64,000 nt of DNA. It comes from CAMQRS01 sp964370645. Lineage in GTDB: Bacteria > Bacillota_I > Bacilli_A > Erysipelotrichales > Erysipelotrichaceae. Of the stretch, positions 35,132 through 43,702 are shown in pieces; the stretch's first letter is position 1, and the number at the start of each line of letters is the position of its first letter. The notes under the pieces were generated by a model, which was not told where the DNA came from, made no database searches, and saw only the letters and a program-made list of their open reading frames with translations. Where the stretch lies: positions 1 through 64,000 of the forward strand of contig CAYJJS010000002.1 of NCBI GenBank assembly GCA_964370645.1, given 5' to 3'. Position numbers and translations under genes: made by a program.

Positions 35132-36331
35132 ATGAAAATTCAAAAATCTAAGGTTATTGGTACAATTTTAAAACTGGAACGTGTGAAACAAGGTGTGGGA
35201 CAAAAAGAAATATGTCATGGGATTTGTGTGCCTTCGTATTTAAGTAAAATAGAAAATGGATTAACGAATGCGGATCAAGATATAATTTCGCAGTTATTTA
35301 AACGTTTGCATATACAGTATGAGATGGATGAAAAACTATTACAAATCTTATCGAGTCAGATTGAGGAATATTATAAAAAATTACATTATGGTTTAACCAC
35401 AAGTGATGTCTTTAAAAGAATGGAAGAATATAAAGAAAAGTATTTATATAGTTATTGCGTAGTTGATTATTTACTGATTGAGTGCTTTGAAAAAAAGCAA
35501 TTTAATGAATTACTTAATATATTAGAAAATACAATGAATGATAAGCAAAAAGCATATTTTATTCTTGTTAAAGCTTTTACCAATACGAATAAAGCAAAGT
35601 TAAGAGTGCTGAAAGAACAATGTAAAAGAAGTGCAGATGTGCTGCAAAATACATATGCATTGTATGCATATTGCACACTTTGCTTTAATATAGATGATTA
35701 TTCTAGTGTTTTGAAAAGTGAAAATATGCTTATCAACTATGCAATCGAAGAAGGGAATACAATTCTTCTTGCGAATTATTATTATTTAAAAGGAACGTTA
35801 TATGGTGCGTTGCAAAATACACCTTTGATGATTGAATGTTATGAACGCTATATTAATTTTCTTCAAAAACAAATTAGTGATGAACAATTAGAAATGGTGT
35901 ATTACAATCTGGGTGCATCCTATTTGGAAGTGAAAGAATTTGATAAGGCTCACTATTATTTAATAAAAATAAAGCGTAGTAAAGATGTTTTAAGGATGCT
36001 GTCTTTGTTGTATATTCGAAAAAATCAAAGTGAGGAAGCGAAAAAGTACTTGGATGAATGGAAATTAATAATAAATAAAGAGGACTCTATTTTGGAACAA
36101 CTAAAATATGAGGAAGCGTGTTTTGAGTGTGAAGAGAATTATTTGAAAAACCCTCAATACCTTGAAATTGTTGAAAAGTTAATTGATCAAATTACTAAAA
36201 GTAAACATATTGGACACTTATTGTTTTATAAAGAAAATATAATGCAAGCATATAGGTATCAAAGAAAATACAAAAAAGCATTGGATTTCGAACGTGTAAT
36301 TTCTTCTAAAATCAGCAAATACATCATTTAA
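35132..36331 (+). CDS. HTH-TPR regulator, RRNPP-like
   Basis: 399 residues from the ATG at 35132 (GGAGAGGTG 5-6 nt upstream); the frame is open for 22 codons upstream without a site. XRE-type HTH (VKQGVGQKEICHGICVPS then YLSKIENGL, about 18-45) followed by TPR-like helices (for example ANYYYLKGTLYGALQN and MVYYNLGASYLEVKEFDKA). Same architecture as the pair at 2.3-4.8 kb, but no short secreted-peptide ORF with a ribosome site was found beside it. An MFS exporter follows 90 nt downstream and is a plausible target. Confidence 0.8.
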   Translation: MKIQKSKVIGTILKLERVKQGVGQKEICHGICVPSYLSKIENGLTNADQDIISQLFKRLHIQYEMDEKLLQILSSQIEEYYKKLHYGLTTSDVFKRMEEYKEKYLYSYCVVDYLLIECFEKKQFNELLNILENTMNDKQKAYFILVKAFTNTNKAKLRVLKEQCKRSADVLQNTYALYAYCTLCFNIDDYSSVLKSENMLINYAIEEGNTILLANYYYLKGTLYGALQNTPLMIECYERYINFLQKQISDEQLEMVYYNLGASYLEVKEFDKAHYYLIKIKRSKDVLRMLSLLYIRKNQSEEAKKYLDEWKLIINKEDSILEQLKYEEACFECEENYLKNPQYLEIVEKLIDQITKSKHIGHLLFYKENIMQAYRYQRKYKKALDFERVISSKISKYII

Positions 36332-36421
36332 ATAGTTTTTACATATTATAAATTCTCATTTCTTTATAAAATTGAGTGCCTTAACACATGATACAATATA
36401 AGTGTTAAGGGAGGGTTTGCT

Positions 36422-37654
36422 ATGAAAAAAACTACATTATGGACAAAAAATTTTACTTGTATTAGTATTGCTACAGTTTTATCTGCAATTGCTGGAGAAG
36501 CGATGACATTACCTATTTCATTGCTTGTGTTTGATGAGACGAAATCTACACTTTTAGTGTCTATTATCTTTGTTGTATCTATGTTGGCGGATATTGTTTT
36601 TTCCGTATTCGTTGCCCCACTTATAGATAAGTATTCTAAGAAAAAATGGATTCTTTGTCTTGATGCAATGTTGATGATCGTTTATATCGTAATGGGAACA
36701 GTAGTTATCTATATCCAATTTAATTTTTTAATATATGTTTTATTCACATTTATTGTTGGGTGTATTTCTGTGATGTATCGTTTAGCGTATACTGCACTAT
36801 TTCCAGATATGATACCCATTGGTTTTGAACAAAAGGGATATGCGGTAAGTGGTTCTATTTACCCAACTATTGTGATTGTTATGTCACCTATAGCGACTGT
36901 GATGTATCTATGTTTGAATATGAGTGTTATATTTTATCTAGTTGCATTTATCATAGCAATCGCAATTTTAGTAGAAAGCAGGATTGTAGAGAAAGAGTCA
37001 ATAAAGAAAAAACAAAAGTATACATTGAAACAATATACTCAAGATTTAGTGCAAGGGTTCACATACATGAAAAAGGAAAAAGGGCTTCGCAATATTTATA
37101 CGTACATGGGAATAGCAAATGGAGTTTCTTCGGGGGTTAATGTATTAACGCAAGCCTTTTTTCAATCTTCTAGTAAAGTAAGTGTTGCTATGTATGGTTT
37201 TTTAAAAAGTGGGGAGATGATTGGAAGAGTTTGTGGAAGTGTGTTTCAATATCTAAAAGAAGTACCACTGAAAAAACGATATCGATTTACAAAGTTTGTC
37301 TATTTTATTTATGAATCTTTACATGCATTACTCTTACTTCTTCCCTTTTATGGGATGCTAGTTAATGCTTTTGCCAGAGGGGCTTTAGGTAGTGTGAGTG
37401 CAACCATTAGAGAAAGTGCGGTGCAATCGTATCTGCCTGCTACTATAAGAGCAAGAATTCATGCAATTATGAATATGATGTTTTCTATTATGAATGTATT
37501 GTTTCAATTGCTTGCGGGATATATTGGAGAGGTGCTACCTTATGCTTGGGGAGTGTTCTTATTGTGTAGCTTTTGTTTATGTATAATGTATATATGCATT
37601 GTTTTACCTAAACATGTAAATCGCTGTGTATATGAAGCACAAAGAGAGCAGTGA
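36422..37654 (+). CDS. MFS transporter (exporter-like)
   Basis: 410 residues, about twelve membrane helices. The N-terminal half has the loop motif LIDKYSKKKWI typical of MFS_3 drug/siderophore exporters, and a central charged loop (VEKESIKKKQKY). Resembles macrolide/enterobactin efflux-like proteins. Substrate unknown. GGGAGGG ribosome site. Located after an HTH-TPR regulator, which suggests regulated efflux, possibly of a peptide or drug; this is inference. Confidence 0.8.
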   Translation: MKKTTLWTKNFTCISIATVLSAIAGEAMTLPISLLVFDETKSTLLVSIIFVVSMLADIVFSVFVAPLIDKYSKKKWILCLDAMLMIVYIVMGTVVIYIQFNFLIYVLFTFIVGCISVMYRLAYTALFPDMIPIGFEQKGYAVSGSIYPTIVIVMSPIATVMYLCLNMSVIFYLVAFIIAIAILVESRIVEKESIKKKQKYTLKQYTQDLVQGFTYMKKEKGLRNIYTYMGIANGVSSGVNVLTQAFFQSSSKVSVAMYGFLKSGEMIGRVCGSVFQYLKEVPLKKRYRFTKFVYFIYESLHALLLLLPFYGMLVNAFARGALGSVSATIRESAVQSYLPATIRARIHAIMNMMFSIMNVLFQLLAGYIGEVLPYAWGVFLLCSFCLCIMYICIVLPKHVNRCVYEAQREQ

Positions 37655-37698
37655 AGTAAGTCAATAGGGTATGTGCTTGCGTTGTTTTATAGAAGTAG

Positions 37699-37724
37699 AA
37701 AGGCCAATGAAAATTGGCTTTTTA
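37699..37724 (+). terminator. Intrinsic terminator
   Basis: GCCAAT/ATTGGC stem with GAAA loop, A-rich left flank and T run on the right. Confidence 0.85.
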
Positions 37725-37880
37725 TAATTAAAAAATGTAACAGAATTTCAACTGTTGTTTCATGCTTATTCATGGTATCCTTAAAGTAATTATTATTAGC
37801 ATAAAAGAGAGTGAATTTTTAAAACATGTGCAAATGATAATTGCTAATTATGATATAATGCAATGGATAAGTAGGTGGCT

Positions 37881-38804
37881 ATGGAAATTACAGTATTGAT
37901 TGATCAAATGATTCATTTATTCCTATTGATTACTTTAGGATATGGATTGTACAAAGTGAACATATTGAATGAGGTGTTAAATAAGGGGCTATCCACATTG
38001 ATTTTAAAGGTTAGTATGCCTTGTTTAATTGTAAGCTCATTTATGTCTTTAGAGAGTGATAAAAATGCCATGGATGTAGTATATGTCTTTTTGGTTGCGA
38101 TTATCTTATATGTCTGTATTTTGCCGTTTGTAGCAAAAGTGATGAATCGATTACTGCGAGTACGAAAACAGGAAGATGGTGTATACCGTTTCATGAATGT
38201 ATATTCAAATGTCGGATTTATGGGTTTTCCAATCATCCAGTCTATCTTCTCAATAGATGCGATGTTTTATGCTGTAATTATTAATATTGTATTTAATATT
38301 TCCATGTTCACTTATGGGCGAACATTGATGGATAAAAAAGGTGGAAAAGAACGCATTCGTGCAATTATAAAGTCTCCTTTAATTATTGTTTCTAGTATTA
38401 CCATTGTACTTTATATATTACAAGTACAATTACCTAGCGTTGTTTTATATAGTGTAGATAGTATCGGAGCATTAACCACACCTTTAGCAATGTTGATATT
38501 AGGGGCTTCATTAGCAAGTATGCCAGTGCGTGATGTATTTGCTGGTAAAAAGATATATTTGTATGTATTAGTGCGACAGTTGCTTATACCACTTGGTGTA
38601 TATTTCGCATTTTCATGGTGTATTACGGATTTGCTGTTGCGAGGTGTTTTGCTTATTGTATTAGCGATGCCTGTGGCGAATTCGTGTGTATTATTTGCAA
38701 CACAATATGATCAAAATGTTGCGTTGACTTCTAAGGTAGTGTTTTTAAGTACAGTATTTTCCATGTTCTCAATCGTAGGAATTACATATTTTATGTTATC
38801 GTAA
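37881..38804 (+). CDS. AEC-family transporter
   Basis: 307 residues from the ATG at 37881 (a GTG two codons earlier is also possible). About ten hydrophobic helices with the family features: MPCLIVSSFMSLES in the first half, MNVYSNVGFMGFPIIQSIF centrally, and VLAMPVANSCVLFATQYDQN near the C-terminus. Auxin-efflux-carrier-type proteins in bacteria move malate, malonate or other organic acids; substrate not determinable. Monocistronic. Confidence 0.85.
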   Translation: MEITVLIDQMIHLFLLITLGYGLYKVNILNEVLNKGLSTLILKVSMPCLIVSSFMSLESDKNAMDVVYVFLVAIILYVCILPFVAKVMNRLLRVRKQEDGVYRFMNVYSNVGFMGFPIIQSIFSIDAMFYAVIINIVFNISMFTYGRTLMDKKGGKERIRAIIKSPLIIVSSITIVLYILQVQLPSVVLYSVDSIGALTTPLAMLILGASLASMPVRDVFAGKKIYLYVLVRQLLIPLGVYFAFSWCITDLLLRGVLLIVLAMPVANSCVLFATQYDQNVALTSKVVFLSTVFSMFSIVGITYFMLS

Positions 38805-38874
38805 AAAATACAGTCAAGAAAAAGGAAAGTCATAAAAAGTCTTGGTATAATAATTTTAAAGTGAGGTAAGAGAG

Positions 38875-40995
38875 ATGATTAAAGTAGTAAAAAAAGATAA
38901 TACGTGTGAAGCGTTTGATATAAATAAGGTTGTAGTTGCAATTAATAAATCTGCATATAGAACTTTATATTCTTTCAAAAATGAGGAGATTGAAAGAATT
39001 TGTGAAATTGTTGAAAAACGAGTGCAGGATATGGAAGTAGAAGCCATCACAATTGCACAAATGCACAATGTTGTTGAAGAAGCGTTGGAATGTGTAAATC
39101 CAAGAGTGGCAAAAAGTTATAGAGATTATCGAAATTATAAAACAGATTTTGTACACATGCTTGATGAAGTATATAAGAAAAGTCAAAGTATTATGTACAT
39201 TGGAGATAAAGAAAATTCAAATACAGATAGTGCACTAGTTTCTACAAAACGTAGTTTGATTTTCAATGAGTTAAACAAGGAATTGTATAAAAAATTCTTT
39301 CTAACAACAGATGAATTACAAGCTTGTAAAGATGGGTATATTTATATCCATGATATGAGTGCACGTAGAGATACGATGAACTGTTGTTTGTTTGATGTTG
39401 AAAATGTTTTGCGTGGTGGATTTGAAATGGGGAATCTTTGGTACAATGAACCAAAAACATTAGATGTTGCATTTGATGTGATTGGGGATATTGTATTGAG
39501 TGCTGCGTCTCAACAATATGGTGGATTTACAGTGCCAAATGCAGATTTGATTTTGGCACCCTATGCGAAAAAATCATACGATCAATTTTTAGAAAAGTAT
39601 GTGGGTATTGGATTGTCTACATCACAAGCTGAAGAATTGGCATATATGGATGTGAAAAAAGAAATGAAGCAAGGATTTCAAGGTTGGGAGTATAAGTTCA
39701 ATTCGGTTTCTAGTAGCCGTGGAGATTATCCTTTTATTACTGTGAGTATCGGTACAGGTAGAGATACATTTGCGAAAATGGCTAGTATTTGTATGTTAGA
39801 AGTGCGAAAAAATGGACAAGGAAAAAAAGGTAAGAAAAAACCAGTGTTATTCCCAAAAATTGTATTCTGTTATGATGAAAACTTGCATGGTGAAGGTCGT
39901 GAACTTGAAGATGTGTTTGAAGCTGGGATTGAGTGTTCTTCAAAAACAATGTATCCAGACTGGTTAAGCTTAACTGGTGAAGGGTATGTTTCAGATATTT
40001 ATAAAAAATATGGTGAAATCGTATCCCCAATGGGATGTCGTGCATTCTTATCTCCGTATTATAGAGAGGGTGGAATAAAACCAGCAAATGAGCAAGATTC
40101 TCCATACTATGTGGGGCGATTCAATGTGGGAGCTATTTCATTACACTTGCCAATGATTTATGCAAAGGCAAAACACGAAGGAAAAGATTTCTATGCGGTG
40201 TTAGATTACTACTTGGAAATGATTCGTAATCTACATTTAAGAACATATGATTATTTAGGAGAAATGAAGGCGAGTATAAACCCTCTAGCATATTGTGAAG
40301 GTGGTTTTGCAGGTGGAAATTTAGGTTTACATGATAAAATCAAACCATTACTAGAAAGTGCTACCGCTTCATTTGGTATTACTGCTTTAAATGAGTTACA
40401 GCATTTACACAATAAAAAATCACTTGTTGAAGATGGTGCATTTACATTGGAAGTGCTAGAATACATTAATCAAAAAATTGCACAATTTAAAGATGAAGAT
40501 GGTCGTTTATATGCAATTTATGGTACTCCGGCAGAAAATCTTTGTGGTTTGCAAGTAAAACAATTTAGAAATAAATATGGAGTCATTGAAAATGTAAGTG
40601 ATAAAGAGTATGTGAGTAACTCTTTTCACTGTCATGTGAGTGAAGAAATTACACCGATTCAAAAACAAGATTTGGAAGGTAGGTTTTGGAATTTAAGTAA
40701 TGGAGGTAAAATTCAATATGTTCGTTACCCAATTTCATACAACAAACAAGCCATTCGTGTATTGATTCGAAGAGCTATGGCGAAAGGGTTTTATGAAGGA
40801 GTGAACTTATCGTTATCTTATTGTGACGATTGTGGTCATGAAGAGTTGGATATGGATGTATGTCCAAAATGTGAAAGTACAAATCTTACGAAGGTAGATC
40901 GCATGAATGGATATTTATCGTATTCAAGAGTGAAAGGTGACACTCGATTAAATGATGCAAAAATGGCTGAGATTAAGGAAAGGAAAAGTATGTAA
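38875..40995 (+). CDS. nrdD: Anaerobic ribonucleoside-triphosphate reductase
   Basis: 706 residues. N-terminal ATP-cone (about 1-90, KKDNTCEAFDINKVVVAINK), the catalytic barrel (RRDTMNCCLFDV; NFNVGAISLHLP written here as FNVGAISLHLP), the zinc site C-x2-C...C-x2-C (CDDCGHEELDMDVCPKC) and the radical loop RMNGYLS with glycyl radical site Gly679. Reduces NTPs to dNTPs under anaerobiosis after activation by NrdG, whose ATG overlaps this stop by 1 nt. No NrdR-box pair was seen upstream. Confidence 0.95.
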   Translation: MIKVVKKDNTCEAFDINKVVVAINKSAYRTLYSFKNEEIERICEIVEKRVQDMEVEAITIAQMHNVVEEALECVNPRVAKSYRDYRNYKTDFVHMLDEVYKKSQSIMYIGDKENSNTDSALVSTKRSLIFNELNKELYKKFFLTTDELQACKDGYIYIHDMSARRDTMNCCLFDVENVLRGGFEMGNLWYNEPKTLDVAFDVIGDIVLSAASQQYGGFTVPNADLILAPYAKKSYDQFLEKYVGIGLSTSQAEELAYMDVKKEMKQGFQGWEYKFNSVSSSRGDYPFITVSIGTGRDTFAKMASICMLEVRKNGQGKKGKKKPVLFPKIVFCYDENLHGEGRELEDVFEAGIECSSKTMYPDWLSLTGEGYVSDIYKKYGEIVSPMGCRAFLSPYYREGGIKPANEQDSPYYVGRFNVGAISLHLPMIYAKAKHEGKDFYAVLDYYLEMIRNLHLRTYDYLGEMKASINPLAYCEGGFAGGNLGLHDKIKPLLESATASFGITALNELQHLHNKKSLVEDGAFTLEVLEYINQKIAQFKDEDGRLYAIYGTPAENLCGLQVKQFRNKYGVIENVSDKEYVSNSFHCHVSEEITPIQKQDLEGRFWNLSNGGKIQYVRYPISYNKQAIRVLIRRAMAKGFYEGVNLSLSYCDDCGHEELDMDVCPKCESTNLTKVDRMNGYLSYSRVKGDTRLNDAKMAEIKERKSM

Positions 40996-41480
40996 TGCGT
41001 TATCATAATATTAGTAAAGACGATATGCTTAATGGAGATGGGATTCGTGTCGTTTTATGGGTAGCGGGATGTGAGCATGCATGTGCTCAATGCCATAATC
41101 CAGAAACGTGGGATCCACAAGGTGGGCTTGTATTTGATGCACAAGCAAAACAAGAATTGTTTGCTGAGTTAAATAAAGATTATGTAAGTGGGGTTACATT
41201 TAGCGGGGGAGATCCTCTGTTTACTAATAATGTGTCTTCTATTGCAAATCTAGTGCATGAAGTGAAGGAAAGTTTTCCAAAAAAGACAATTTGGCTTTAT
41301 ACGGGATATGAATATGAAGATGTTAAAGATTATGCATTTTTACAACAAGTCGATGTTTTGGTTGATGGGAAGTATATGGAAGAACTGAAAGATGCAAAGC
41401 TGCACTGGAAGGGAAGTTCGAACCAAAGAGTCATTGATGTGAAAAAAAGTATAGAAGCAAAACAAGTCGTTTTATATTAG
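40995..41480 (+). CDS. nrdG: Anaerobic RNR-activating radical SAM enzyme
   Basis: 161 residues. The 4Fe-4S motif is CEHACAQC (C-x3-C-x2-C, about 27-34), then HNPETWDPQGG and the SAM-binding TFSGGDPLF. Uses S-adenosylmethionine to generate the glycyl radical on NrdD. Translationally coupled to nrdD (TAATG). The stop lies in a terminator. Confidence 0.95.
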   Translation: MRYHNISKDDMLNGDGIRVVLWVAGCEHACAQCHNPETWDPQGGLVFDAQAKQELFAELNKDYVSGVTFSGGDPLFTNNVSSIANLVHEVKESFPKKTIWLYTGYEYEDVKDYAFLQQVDVLVDGKYMEELKDAKLHWKGSSNQRVIDVKKSIEAKQVVLY

Positions 41481-41500
41481 AGAGCAAACGCTCTCTTTTT
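41479..41500 (+). terminator. Intrinsic terminator after nrdDG
   Basis: AGAGAGC/GCTCTCT 7-bp stem, AAAC loop, T run. Confidence 0.88.
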
Positions 41501-41543
41501 ATATGTTTGATAGTATGTTACAATACAAGTAGTGAGGTGTTTT

Positions 41544-42053
41544 ATGGGAATAGCAAGATTTAAGAAAGTTAGTTTTGAACAATTTTATAAAGATGTAAAA
41601 GGAAGTTTTAAGGTGGAAGAAGAATCTCAGTGTAGAGTGGTATACGATGCTATACAGCTTCCAAAAAGAGCGACGAAGGGAAGTGCTGGATATGATTTTT
41701 TCACACCATTTAGCTTTTGTATAGCTCCACAGGAGAGTGTAAAGATTCCTACTGGAATTCGTTGTGAAATGCGTGAAGACTGGGTGTTACAAATGTATCC
41801 AAGAAGTGGTTTGGGATTCAAATATCGTCTGCAATTGAATAATACAGTAGGTATCATTGATAGTGATTACTACTATTCAGATAATGAAGGTCATATATTC
41901 ATTAAAATTACAAATGACTCAAAAGAAGAAAAAACGATATCTTTAGATGCGTTTGATGGGTTTGCTCAAGGCATTTTCATGCAGTATGGATTGGTTGATG
42001 ATGACGATACTCAACAAGTTAGAAATGGTGGATTTGGAAGTACGAGCAAGTAA
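41544..42053 (+). CDS. dut: dUTP diphosphatase
   Basis: 169 residues from the ATG at 41544 (GTGAGGTG upstream). Trimeric dUTPase motifs in order: SAGYDFF (motif I), MYPRSGLGFKYRL (II), NTVGIIDSDYY (III, catalytic Asp), FAQGIFMQYG (IV) and the C-terminal arm GGFGSTSK (V). Cleaves dUTP to dUMP, preventing uracil in DNA and supplying thymidylate synthesis. Sits next to nrdDG, consistent with dNTP metabolism. Confidence 0.92.
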   Translation: MGIARFKKVSFEQFYKDVKGSFKVEEESQCRVVYDAIQLPKRATKGSAGYDFFTPFSFCIAPQESVKIPTGIRCEMREDWVLQMYPRSGLGFKYRLQLNNTVGIIDSDYYYSDNEGHIFIKITNDSKEEKTISLDAFDGFAQGIFMQYGLVDDDDTQQVRNGGFGSTSK

Positions 42054-42096
42054 CATAAATGAAATAATTTTGAATATAATAAAACGGAGGAACAAA

Positions 42097-42600
42097 ATGA
42101 AAATAATCACAGTAGATCAAATTAATAAAAATCCATTCACATTATTATCCAAAGATTGGAGCATATTAGCTGCAAAAAATAGTGATGGAGAATTTAACGG
42201 AATGACAGTTAGTTGGGGTGGCTTTGGAGTTTTGTGGAATAAAAATGTAGTAAGTGTGTACATTCGACCACAACGACACACAAAACAATTCGTCGATGAT
42301 CAAGGATATTTTACCTTGAATTTCTTCGATGAATCCTATCGTGATGCATTGAAGTTTTATGGAAGCAAGTCGGGTAAAGATGTAAATAAAGAAGAAGCCT
42401 GCAATTTACATGTTGAGGACAATGCGTATAATGCACATATAAAAGAAGCATCGATGGTACTTGTTTGTAAGAAGTTATACCAAGATAAAATTAAACCAGA
42501 AATGATGCTAGATGCAAATATTGATGAAAAAAACTATCCGCAAAAAGACTATCACGATGTATATATTGCAGAGGTAGTACAAGTGCTTGTTAAGGAATAG
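42097..42600 (+). CDS. Flavin reductase-family protein
   Basis: 167 residues from the ATG at 42097, which has ACGGAGGA 6-7 nt upstream; a longer in-frame start lies inside dut and is rejected. Flavin reductase-like split barrel: GMTVSWGGFGVLWNKNVVSV (about 29-48), IRPQRHTKQFVDDQGYFTL, YGSKSGKDVNK. Binds FMN; likely an NAD(P)H-dependent flavin reductase or flavoredoxin-like protein of an anaerobe. Partner unknown. Confidence 0.82.
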   Translation: MKIITVDQINKNPFTLLSKDWSILAAKNSDGEFNGMTVSWGGFGVLWNKNVVSVYIRPQRHTKQFVDDQGYFTLNFFDESYRDALKFYGSKSGKDVNKEEACNLHVEDNAYNAHIKEASMVLVCKKLYQDKIKPEMMLDANIDEKNYPQKDYHDVYIAEVVQVLVKE

Positions 42601-42655
42601 TTTTGACTAGGAATAAAAAATAAATAATGATACTATATAAGCAGAGGTGATTACG

Positions 42656-42925
42656 TTGAAGTTGATGATTATTACAGTTCGTGATGAAGAGAGTGAAGAA
42701 CTAACGAAACAGTTAGTACAAAACAATTTCACTCCAACCCATATCGCTACGACTGGAGAGTTTTTACACTTAGGAAAATCAATATTCTTATTGGGTGTAG
42801 AAGAAGTTCGTGTTGATGAAGTAAAAAAGATTATTGAAAGTTGTACAAGCAAAGGAAGAATTAGAGAAGGGGAAAGTTTACAAGCTATCTCTTATACAAT
42901 AAATTCTCAAATGATTCAAAAGTAG
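42656..42925 (+). CDS. darA: c-di-AMP receptor (PstA/DarA family)
   Basis: 89 residues from a TTG at 42656 (AGAGGTG 6 nt upstream), giving the family N-terminus MKLMIITVRDEE; an earlier in-frame GTG overlaps the ribosome site. PII-like fold with ATTGEFLHLGKSIFLLGVEE (about 30-49), which contains the adenine-binding TTG-FL segment. Binds c-di-AMP made by CdaA, encoded 33 kb away in this window. Slightly shorter than the usual 109 residues. The downstream partner is unknown in most species. Confidence 0.85.
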   Translation: MKLMIITVRDEESEELTKQLVQNNFTPTHIATTGEFLHLGKSIFLLGVEEVRVDEVKKIIESCTSKGRIREGESLQAISYTINSQMIQK

Positions 42926-42932
42926 ACAAATA

Positions 42933-42971
42933 CAAGGAAGATGTGAGTCTGAATGCATAGCATCTTCTTTG
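42933..42971 (+). terminator. Intrinsic terminator
   Basis: CAAGGAAGATG / CATCTTCTTTG stem (one mismatch) with a 17-nt loop, then TTTAATATT. Confidence 0.65.
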
Positions 42972-43048
42972 TTTAATATTATACATTTTTTTTAAAAACA
43001 CTATTGCCAGATAACTATCCATGTGATATTATATTAAGGCAAGTTAAT

Positions 43049-43139
43049 GGAGTAGTACTCAAGTGGCTGAAGAGGTGCCCCTGCTAAGGGTATAGGTCGG
43101 GAAACTGGCGCGAGAGTTCAAATCTCTCCTACTCCGCCA
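43049..43139 (+). tRNA. tRNA-Ser(GCT)
   Basis: 91 nt with encoded CCA. Acceptor stem GGAGTAG/CTACTCC, discriminator G, anticodon loop CTGCTAA with anticodon GCT at 43083-43085, a long class II variable arm, and T-loop GTTCAAATC. Reads AGC/AGT serine codons. Confidence 0.97.
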
Positions 43140-43224
43140 TTTTTGCAAAAAAATAAAAAAAATCAAAAAAAGTACTTGCAATCATATATAATAAATGATA
43201 TTATATATGAGCTGAAGGAAATAA

Positions 43225-43300
43225 GGTCCAGTGGTGTAGTGGTTAACATGCCTCCCTGTCACGGAGGAGATCGTGGGTTCGAGTCCCATCTGGACCGCCA
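43225..43300 (+). tRNA. tRNA-Asp(GTC)
   Basis: 76 nt with encoded CCA. Acceptor stem GGTCCAG/CTGGACC, anticodon GTC (43258-43260) in loop CTGTCAC, T-arm GTGGGTTCGAGTCCCAT. Lies 85 nt after tRNA-Ser and probably shares its transcript. Confidence 0.97.
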
Positions 43301-43310
43301 GTTAAAAAGT

Positions 43311-43337
43311 AAACTATTCGAAAGAATAGTTTTTTTT
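43311..43337 (+). terminator. Intrinsic terminator after tRNA pair
   Basis: AAACTATTC/GAATAGTTT 9-bp stem, GAAA loop, T8. Confidence 0.9.
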
Positions 43338-43366
43338 ACGTATAAAAAGGTTCGTTATGAACCTTT

Positions 43367-43702
43367 CTATGATAAGTCTAAGCTGATTTTAAGCGCGTCA
43401 TTTATCTGATTGATAATGTCTAGTGATAGTGAACAAATTTTCTGTTGAAGGCGACTTTTATCAACTGTTCGAATTTGTTCTAATAAAATCATGGAAGTAT
43501 AACTTAATTGTTCACAGGAAAAAATAACGTGGGTCGGGATAGGTGGTTTACTCATTTTTTTAGAAATGGGTGCTACAATAATGGTATTTGAATATTTATT
43601 CCCTTTGTCGTTTTGGATGACAACAACGGGTCTTGTTCCACCTTGTTCGCTTCCCCTTACAGGGGAAAGATTACAAAAATACACTTCTCCTCTTTTTACC
43701 AT
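43367..43702 (-). CDS. mazF: MazF/PemK-family endoribonuclease toxin
   Basis: 111 residues, standard MazF length. RGEVYFCNLSPVRGSEQGGTRPVVVIQND (quoted in part: RGEVYFCNLSPVRGSEQGG) covers beta strand 1 and the catalytic Arg loop; TIIVAPIS and the Thr/Ser region HVIF follow, and LLEQIRTVDKSRL is the C-terminal landmark. Cleaves mRNA at short motifs. Its ATG overlaps the stop of a YdcC-like lipoprotein by one nucleotide (TAATG). No MazE/NdoAI antitoxin ORF is present on either side, unusual for this family. Confidence 0.9.
   Translation of the reverse strand: MVKRGEVYFCNLSPVRGSEQGGTRPVVVIQNDKGNKYSNTIIVAPISKKMSKPPIPTHVIFSCEQLSYTSMILLEQIRTVDKSRLQQKICSLSLDIINQINDALKISLDLS

Noticed and set aside
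41947..42096. N-terminal extension of the flavin reductase
   Set aside because: Overlaps dut out of frame and has no ribosome site, whereas ACGGAGGA precedes the ATG at 42097.
43143..43409. 88-codon plus-strand frame starting after tRNA-Ser
   Set aside because: It runs straight through tRNA-Asp and its terminator and has no ribosome site.
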